From a virus, in IMG/VR virus record IMGVR_UViG_3300017527_000515, positions 1 through 64,000 of that record: DNA of 64,000 bases; one strand, given 5' to 3'. This document shows positions 43,034 through 51,900 of this stretch, piece after piece. Numbering within the stretch: the stretch's first letter is position 1; each line of letters begins with the position of its first letter. The position numbers and the translations under genes are program-made. The notes beneath the pieces are model-generated. The model was not told the DNA's origin, searched no databases, and worked only from the letters and a program-made list of their open reading frames with translations.

Positions 43034-45907
43034 TTACTCCGCATTCAGATACCAGTAAGCTCTAATTTTAGAGGTGTAATCACCAGTGTCCTGTGGATTC
43101 AAATACTGTACGTCTGACTTTAAATAATATCTACCATAATTCCCTGGATATATATTAGGTATTTCTATAGCACGTTGTGTGTAGATACCAGCTACTTCAG
43201 GAGAATTAGCAGAGTTGTCTGCACGTAAAGTTATTCTTACCTGGTGATACTGTTCATTAGAAAAATTATAATCTCGTAATGAGACTTTCTGCCACTCAGA
43301 ATGATTGGCCCACTGGCCATCTATTGATATAGGGAAATTAGAAGCGTGGTCATCAGTTAAATCATTATATACCTGTGATCTCACTCCGTACCTATTGTAA
43401 TCAAAAGTTCCCTTTGCGCCACCTTCTACCCTAGGGTAAGCCCAAGTTCTTAATATTCGCTTGTGCTCTTTACTAACATAACTAGCTTCTGGTGCTACAG
43501 ACGAACTGCCGCCAGATTGCTTAGTTATAACGCCGGAATCACACACTGTAAAATGAAACAGATCTGGAATCTCCACGCTGAAATACTCTGTACCGTCCGA
43601 CCTCAGATGTCTGATAACATACCCATCATGCAGCCAAAAACCATCTTCACCGTCACTATATACATAGGATGCAGTATCTGAAGGTATATCTATAGCTGTA
43701 ACAAACTCACCAGCATAGTTCAATCTTTGTAACACTGCGCCCTGTATGAACCAACAACCTCCGTCAGGCAGAGAAAATAACCCACGAACTTCATCTGTAG
43801 CTAAGTAAGAAGCTATTATACTGCCCGTTTTATCTATTTTAAATACGGTGGATAGATCCCTATCTGTATACCACAGTTCACCTGAGCTATCGTAAACAGA
43901 ATCCATGTCGTACAGAAATGTTCCTTGGGCGGCGGTGGCTGATCTCCTATATTGTCTGCTTAAAGAACTATTATAGTAGTCTAAGTAGTAGGAACCTCCC
44001 GATGCTCCATTTCTACTTAAATAAAAATATACCCAGAATCCACCGACATTATTAGGAGTCAGTTTATAAGTACTCCAATAACATGAATAATCGTAGTCAC
44101 CGTCTGATATTTTGAGACTAGTTAGGTTGCCACTTTTTCTTCTGATCCTAAACCATATCTCTGTATCACCGTAATATCCTGTGTAGTAAGGTTTGTCAAC
44201 TATATACTCATCTTCTCTTATGGAATCATACCAATATTCCCAATAGTTACTTGTTCGGCCCCATCTGCCCCAGTCTGAACTTGTTTCTGCTATGGACCCA
44301 TCAGCTGCCCATCTGTGTCTAGTAAATTTAGTTTCGGCAGTGTAATTTCCAGTCATTTCTATATACGACAATCTATCCATGGGCTTAGAATTAGAACTTC
44401 TAATCTCTATATTCTCTAAGGTGTCCTCATCATCAGTGGCTATTATAGACTTGGCTCCAGCAGTAGCGGTGTAATTCTTTATTACTTTCACATTATCTAG
44501 AGAAGTATTTCTAGTAACAGACATATTTTCTACATCCAGTACTATTTTACCGGTCAAATCTATGTCGGTATGTTGAGCTAATACATAAGTATACATCCAA
44601 TCTGGTTCGGGGTCCCCAGAAGGCCAGAATTTTAATCTAACATCATTAAATTCTCTCTGGAATTTAAAATCATACCAAGTATCTAGATTATATCTAGCCC
44701 AATCATTACCATAATAATCCCTCAGGTCCCAAATATGAGTTCCATTTATGTACCATTGAAAAATATCATACTCCGGGTTTCCGTTGTAATGGTTAGTGCC
44801 CGGACTAAATCTCAAGTATAATCCATCTGAAAAAGTCAGAGTACCACCATAATAGGTAGGCCCATAATATACATACGGCCATCTAAACTTAAAGGAGAGC
44901 ATAAAGTCCTGGCTGTAACTGACATCGTACTTCGTTTCTACAGTAGCAGAATCTGGATTAGTATGCTCATCGTATATATTTAAGTTGTTATTGAAAGTTA
45001 TGTTCACATTGTTATCACGAACTATAGTCCATTTTTCTCCGCCGAAGCTAAAATCATCAAAGAATGAGGTCTCCGGTAAGACAATGGGATACTCTCTAGG
45101 TATCATCACGTGACTAAGTCGTTGGTTTTCGTCTAAAAGAAGTACTCTGGTGGTATAAGTACCTTCGGTTTGCGCGGCAGAAAGTTTCAATAACCCAGCG
45201 TCTTCTTCTGTATTATCATACGTACCAGTATCCCATGAGGTACCGGCCGCTATCTCATCTTCATCCCTATACACCCCATACCATGGACCGGCGGATGAGT
45301 TAGATATAGATAGTATATCGTCAGCCACTGTGTCCTGGGGCTCTATTAAAACCTTAGCGTTGGCTCTTATAGGACCACTGTTGTATATAAACATGGTGTT
45401 TATTTCAGTGAGGTCATTCTCTAGAGATAGGTTAACATTATGATCTGTCTTATCTCCATCCTCACCAAAATCTACATAAGTGTCGTCGTTTAATACTTGA
45501 AAACCATTTACAGAGCCGCCTGCGCCGCTTATTACAGTATGCTCTACTCGGATATATCTAGGGGCATCGGTGCCGGACACTATCGTGTACCAGTAAGCAC
45601 CATTATAGTAAGTGTTTAGACTTATATACACATCAAAGCTTTCATTTTTACAGAAAAATTTCACGCCTGAAGTAACTGTGCTGATCGGCGCGACAGTATC
45701 AAAATGATAATTAATCTCATCCACATGCACTCTAGACCCAAGATCACAATCGAGTACTAGGGTGCCTGATACCGTGCCGGAAGCTGGGACTGTAACATTA
45801 GCTGAAGTAGTAGATATAAGCTGTATAACCTCATCAGTGGATAGTTCTATATTACCCTCTGTTGTGTTGGCTATAACCTGTGAATGTGTAGCTAAGTTAT
45901 ACTTCAT
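43034..45907 (-). CDS. Virion protein with NHL-like beta-propeller
   Basis: This 957-aa protein has an unassigned beta-rich N-terminal region (about 1-300) and a middle with WYDFKFQREFNDVRLKFWPS resembling a jelly-roll. An NHL/propeller-like segment lies near 660-810: FLYDMDSVYDSSGELWYTDR, DLSTVFKIDKTG, GGCWFIQGAVLQRLNYAGEF, GFWLHDGYVIRHLRSDGTEY. The C-terminal 140 residues contain ISIDGQWANHSEWQKVSLRD and a probable stalk. It is flanked by giant fibre proteins and has AGGAG before ATG 45907. Likely a fibre or host-recognition component. Confidence 0.68.
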   Translation of the reverse strand: MKYNLATHSQVIANTTEGNIELSTDEVIQLISTTSANVTVPASGTVSGTLVLDCDLGSRVHVDEINYHFDTVAPISTVTSGVKFFCKNESFDVYISLNTYYNGAYWYTIVSGTDAPRYIRVEHTVISGAGGSVNGFQVLNDDTYVDFGEDGDKTDHNVNLSLENDLTEINTMFIYNSGPIRANAKVLIEPQDTVADDILSISNSSAGPWYGVYRDEDEIAAGTSWDTGTYDNTEEDAGLLKLSAAQTEGTYTTRVLLLDENQRLSHVMIPREYPIVLPETSFFDDFSFGGEKWTIVRDNNVNITFNNNLNIYDEHTNPDSATVETKYDVSYSQDFMLSFKFRWPYVYYGPTYYGGTLTFSDGLYLRFSPGTNHYNGNPEYDIFQWYINGTHIWDLRDYYGNDWARYNLDTWYDFKFQREFNDVRLKFWPSGDPEPDWMYTYVLAQHTDIDLTGKIVLDVENMSVTRNTSLDNVKVIKNYTATAGAKSIIATDDEDTLENIEIRSSNSKPMDRLSYIEMTGNYTAETKFTRHRWAADGSIAETSSDWGRWGRTSNYWEYWYDSIREDEYIVDKPYYTGYYGDTEIWFRIRRKSGNLTSLKISDGDYDYSCYWSTYKLTPNNVGGFWVYFYLSRNGASGGSYYLDYYNSSLSRQYRRSATAAQGTFLYDMDSVYDSSGELWYTDRDLSTVFKIDKTGSIIASYLATDEVRGLFSLPDGGCWFIQGAVLQRLNYAGEFVTAIDIPSDTASYVYSDGEDGFWLHDGYVIRHLRSDGTEYFSVEIPDLFHFTVCDSGVITKQSGGSSSVAPEASYVSKEHKRILRTWAYPRVEGGAKGTFDYNRYGVRSQVYNDLTDDHASNFPISIDGQWANHSEWQKVSLRDYNFSNEQYHQVRITLRADNSANSPEVAGIYTQRAIEIPNIYPGNYGRYYLKSDVQYLNPQDTGDYTSKIRAYWYLNAE

Positions 45908-45908
45908 A

Positions 45909-48900
45909 TTAAACTCCTATATCCCAACTTGTTATTATGCCAGCTGTTCTATCTTCCTTACCTGTCAGATCATTTGGAATGATAGATCTTACGTATATTT
46001 GTTCTGAATCACCGGCCGGAACTTTCTCAAAAAAGAACGGCAGCATTGCGTCTCCTACCTTATAATAGGTTACATTATCTTGTGATATTTCAATCATTTT
46101 GGCCGGAAGTAGTAGGTCACTACTGTTGGTTGTGAATGTATTATTCATAGAATCTGTGAAGTCTGATTTACAATAATTATATATCCTAAGATTAGACACA
46201 ACACTGTTAACAGATGTAGTTTTTAGAGAACTAGAATGCTCTACCATAGCCAGTGGAGCTTTACCACCTAGTGTAAATTTCCAAAGCTTTTCATCTGTAT
46301 AAGACCATGGGTCATAATTAGTGGCTACTAGTCCATTATTGAGATAAATTTTTAGTGAACTATTATCACCACCTAGATTTTGACCATTAGCAGAAAATGA
46401 CACTGCTATATGAAAGAGTGCATCAGAAGTACCAGCTATTAATCCTTTAACTGCCATAGCCCTTAGGTCTTCTGCCAGATTACCATAGTATACTATCAAT
46501 CCCTCGGTGTTTATCATACAACCAAACACATCGTTGGCTACGTTACCAAAGTGGAATAAAGATCTATTCCTAAATCTACCATACACATCCAGACCAGCAA
46601 AATCATAGTCTGTTCTGAGCCACATCTCTACAGTACCTGCTTTAAGATCCAACTCACTAATAGGAGTTTCAAAATAATCAGAGCCTGCTAGATAGAGGCC
46701 CGGACCAAACTTAGATTGATCAGCAAAATGGTTTCTACCTATAACACCGCCATCTATGCTCATACTGAAAGCCTCGCCCCTACCTTTAAATTTAATACCC
46801 CATGTCTTGAGAGTTGTATACTCAGGTATCTCGGGTAGTATTATAGAAAATGGGTCGGCATCTTCATTATATATGAACTCGTCGGCCTCTCTTAATCTAA
46901 AGAACGGGAAATTCCAACCAGTGTTTAGCACCTCAACTCCAGACAAAGTACTTAAATACCATCTATATTCTACGGGTTCTGGGGAATTTGTTCCGTCAAC
47001 CCCGCCAAAGAATACATACCCTTCACTTGTGTCCAGTTTGTCTATATCCTCTATATACCATCTAAATGTTAGACCGTCTCTCCACTCTATATCAGAGTCC
47101 ACACCCCAGTCAGACCCCTCTATGAATCTAACTGTGTCTAACGCTGAGGATGCCGGATAATCTATCTTTAACGCGCTGGTGCACATAGTTACTGGCATAC
47201 TGTAATCTCTAGATAACTCACTGATTGTAGATTCCCACCACCATGGATAATCTATGGGATTCTCTTTACTTTCAGATTTTATTATTAAGTGCTTTAAATA
47301 ATCCACACCATACGCTTGATCACTTGCTGGGGTAGTAGCATTAGGTGGCTCCATGTTATGATACGTAGCAGTATCTCTCTTAACTAGTACCCACTGTTCG
47401 TAATCAGGTGTTACACCCCAATCAGTAAACGCTATCTTTTTAGGATCTTGATGAATCTCACCGGACCAAGCATAATTGGAGGAAGAGTTATCCCAGTCCA
47501 TTACATCACTCTCGACATCAAACCCTACCATTTCGTGGCCTAGGATGTAAAACTGATCTCTAAGATTCACTGCTATTATAGGCCATTCCTCACTGCTTAT
47601 TAGAGAATATCCGTAGTCCTCAAATACCTGAATCTCCCTCATACAGGTACCAGACCATCTATAGAAGTTTATCCCATCCTCCTCTTTAATCATGAACTCA
47701 CTGTTGGCTTTATAGTCAGTAATATATAGTCTTATATATCTAGCAACAAATGACGATGCCTTGTCATGGGTTCTAGTAAAAGATGTGTTGCTTGTTATAT
47801 CCCATCTAGTGGTAAATGTCTGACCATCCAAAGAAGATTCTATTCTATAGTCAGTGGCCATGAAATCACTATCACTAGTGCTGTAGCCATGGTATAATTT
47901 AACGCGGTAGATGGTCTTCTCAGATCCTAAATCTACCAACAACCACTGCTCGGATGAATTATCTGACAACCACGCATGTGCCCTCTCGTTATCTATCACG
48001 CCGTCTGTAACATTGACAGGTAGATATGTACCTACTGAGCTAGAGCCAGTTACTGCGGCACCTAACGCTGCATTATTACCGGTGGAGTATCCAGTTACTG
48101 AAGGTCCTAGGTCTACCCACCCATTAGTATTATAACTATGATTATCTGGGGATCTCACTTCAGTCAAGTCTGGGTATAATCCCAGCTTCTTAATGTAGCG
48201 CGAAGTATTATCACCATTTAACATTTCTACCGCTATCCAACGTGCGTCATCATACCAACTACGTTTGACTACTCTATCAGCATAATTTATCTTGAAATCT
48301 CTCCAGTATATCTTGGTAGTTGGGTAAGCGTTATCGCACTTCAATCCTAATTGTAGTCTGAAAACATCTTTGCCTTCGGCATCATGTACTGGTCTATCAT
48401 ATAACTCGTGCCATGAACCATTCTGATAGTACATCACATAGAAATGAAAGCCCTCTCTTATAACTCTTAATCCGACATCACTACTACTTAGAGCAGTATG
48501 TGATGAGGAGGTTGAGCCGCCATCGTAAAACACAGCTTTAGCTCTATAATATGGATTAGCAGTATCAGATCTATATTCCATTCTGGCCGAAACACGGGTG
48601 GTGTCTGTGGTAGTATCCTGCCAGCTAGATAAAACTTCATCAGAAAACTGCACCATTAAGAAGGCCCACCATTGAAAGGTGCTAGGGGCATTTACCTTGC
48701 CGCATTTTATTTCTATATCGAAATCACCTCTGAAGCCAAAGTTGGAAGTGAACCTACCGTCGGTCATATCACTGTCTACTCGTTGCTCTAATCTACCATT
48801 GTGCATACTTAGATATTTAGTTTCTTGGCCTGTAACGCTGTTGCTAATATACCATCTATCTCTATCTATAGGTAGCCCGCCATACCCATAGAAATCATCA

Positions 48901-51900
48901 TCGGTATCGTACTCTGGCTCAGTCATGAAAGCTTCGTGGGGATCATCTGTATCTATATTGGAGTAAATTACATTAGCTGTCTTAGTTATTAGATGATCAT
49001 TAGTAGCACCGTATCTTCTGAGGAAATCTATGTTATATCTATGGCCCAGATCTATGGCAAAATATGTGTTATATTTAGCCGCAAAGCTATTGTCCGGGAA
49101 GTAATACAAGTAAGGTAAATATGTATTATTAGCCACAGGGAATTGAGAGTCTACGTTAGAATGATGACCAAAGAATTGATTGTCATCACTGACATAAAAT
49201 GAAAATGGGTACATTCTTTCATAGGGCTTAATTGGTGTTTGCCACATACTAGCATAGCCCAAAGTAGCACCTGCTCCTGAAGTACTTCCAGTAGCGTATC
49301 TATGCCCACCATGGTCTGTGCCACCATCATAGTTAGCTCTTGACGTTCTTGGCTCACATATCCAGCCATCTAAACCCTTGCCTATAAGTATATCAGAACC
49401 GCCAGGCATAAAATACATAATAGACGAATTGCCTGGGTAAGAACTATCAAATGTGGCTCTACCATCTATATCAAAAAAAGCTAATCTATAGAACCCACCA
49501 TAAGCATACTGTTTGCCAGATGAAAAGACCATAAAATACCACTTGTCTTTTACTATGTTGAAATGGTTTACATACCTACTGTATCCAGTTTGGCCATTAT
49601 ATTCTTGTAGAGACCAATTATAGCTATATGCAGAGCCTTTGTTAACCCACCACTCCCATCTATAATAGCTACCATCACTGGCACAATACAACGCCAACCT
49701 CCATCCTCTATACTGGCTTACAGGGGTAGCACTGTAATCGTACTGCTCCATTATAACCTGTCTTTCGCCGCGGGCAGGTAATGTTCTAAACTTTATCCAA
49801 AAATCATGAGTGTGGTATCTACTAGTTACATCCAGTTCTTTACTATTCGTTACCTGTAAATAGTTGTTGGTACCGGAAGGTATTCTCACGCTGCATTTTT
49901 CATAGTCTTCCAGCTCCTCGTCTCTGAACGGGTAATGTTTAACATCATGATCTACATGTAGTTTTAAATCATATACAGTACCTGTTACAGAACCACAGCT
50001 ATTTTCAGTACCTATTGCCGACGTTATGGGGTGTAAAGCACTGCCACCTACAGCTAACTCATTGGCTTCCCAATATATATTAGTAGTCCTTGTGAGATTT
50101 GCTATACGATTGGTTCCATCTATAGCATCAGTCCATACTTCGGCTCTGTATGTTATAGCGTCCGTATCTCTATGATCGTTATCCCCGCCATAACATGTTA
50201 ACTTACAATAGTATTTAGTATCCATATCTAAACCACTAACATAAGTATTCGAATAGCCATTGGGGCTAGTCACACTATAATATCCAATAGTAAAAGGAGC
50301 ATTCTGTCTTACAGCTAAACCAAACCTACCGGGCCATGTACCATTAGAACCTGACTTTGATGGCGGTCCGAACCACATCTGGACTCCAGCAAAGAAATTA
50401 CTACTTATCCTCCGTCTGGCGCTAATCACTCCTACACTCACTGCTGGTTGGTAATCTGTGTAGGTACCACCGTGTGGGTCGCGGCTTCCTGGAGTATAAT
50501 CATTAAGCTCTATCTCAAATGTCACTTCGAATGGCATCTGCTGAAATAGTTTGTATGCTTCGTAACCAGGGTCCTCTCTCATGTCATAATAATATCTATC
50601 ATTTCCTGTCCGGTAGCATCTTGCTACAAAGTCTACATATCCTGGGAACTCACAAATTCCGCTAGTAACTGTACCGCTAGCTGACACGCCAGTAAAACTA
50701 GTTGGTGGTGCCCCTGCGGCATTAGGATAACTAGAGTCGGTTTTCTTTGCCCATTCTGTTAGTGCTGTTGTGCAGCCCATATCTGCATCCAACGCCACAT
50801 TACTGTCAGCCTCTCCTAGATCTATATATGTAGATCCATGCATAGTTACATCGTGTTCATAGTAACTAACGTCTTGTATATATCTTTCGCCGGTGTTTCT
50901 ATCGAACCAAGAGCGCAGACACATCTTAGTATATTTATCTATACCAGAATAGGGGGTCGATGTTCTTTGGAAATTTATATAATCACTTCTACCATCATGC
51001 CATAATTCTATTCTGCCCAACGATATTTGCTCACCTAAATCCATTGTTATGTATTGATCGCCTGCCAGTGTGTAATAACTACCCACTATAGAAGTGTTCT
51101 CTAAATGAGGAGCACGTTCATTAACTGGAGCATCCTCCCAAGTCTTATTTAGATCATGATAAAACTCTGGGTCCAGTAGGTTACCATCACCATCGTAAGC
51201 CCTCATCTCTCTCACGTTCATTGTAGTTCTTGGGTCCATTAATCCGAACTTCCAATATCTATTACGTGAAAGCTGTGGCACGTAAACAGTAGTCTTAGAA
51301 GACGTAGGTAAATTATAGAAATTTATAGAATCACCATTGCTGAGTTCTCCATACTCAGTCCAGTCCAACATATCATTGTATGTATAATGGGCTGTGGCTC
51401 CCTCTATTAAATCCGCAAGGCCAAAAGTATGACAGTTTATAGCACAGTTATAATCTTGGTTCTTTAAAGCGTAGTTAGGTAATTTATAATAACCTGAATC
51501 TGGGCCAATTACTGGATTAGATATATTTGGTATGTTAGATAAGTCACTGTAATAGATCAGTCCCTCTTCTACTAATTTACCTGGGTCTATATCCACATAT
51601 AAATCATACGGTGCTCCGTAGTTATTCTTAATAGTAACCAGTTGGCCTTCATTTATCTGACCTACCTTAGAGTGCTCAGAGTAATATATATATTCACAGC
51701 CCTTCTCGCCAGCATGTAGGTCTTCAGTTTTAACGTATAAAACTACATCATCATACCTGGTTTCGGTTACTGGTATTATCTCCAGTGTGAAGTGTTGGGG
51801 GGAGTCCCCTACGTATATTTCCACTAAATTTTCAGTTTTCTGTACGGACTCTGTAGGCCACCACTCCTCACCGTAGTCAGAGAAAGTCATAACAATTCCG

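Noticed and set aside
46756-47160. Plus-strand 134-codon open frame
   Set aside because: Fully inside the 2911-aa gene in antisense; composition is a low-complexity mirror of the coding strand. The same reasoning applies to the other plus-strand frames in the window.
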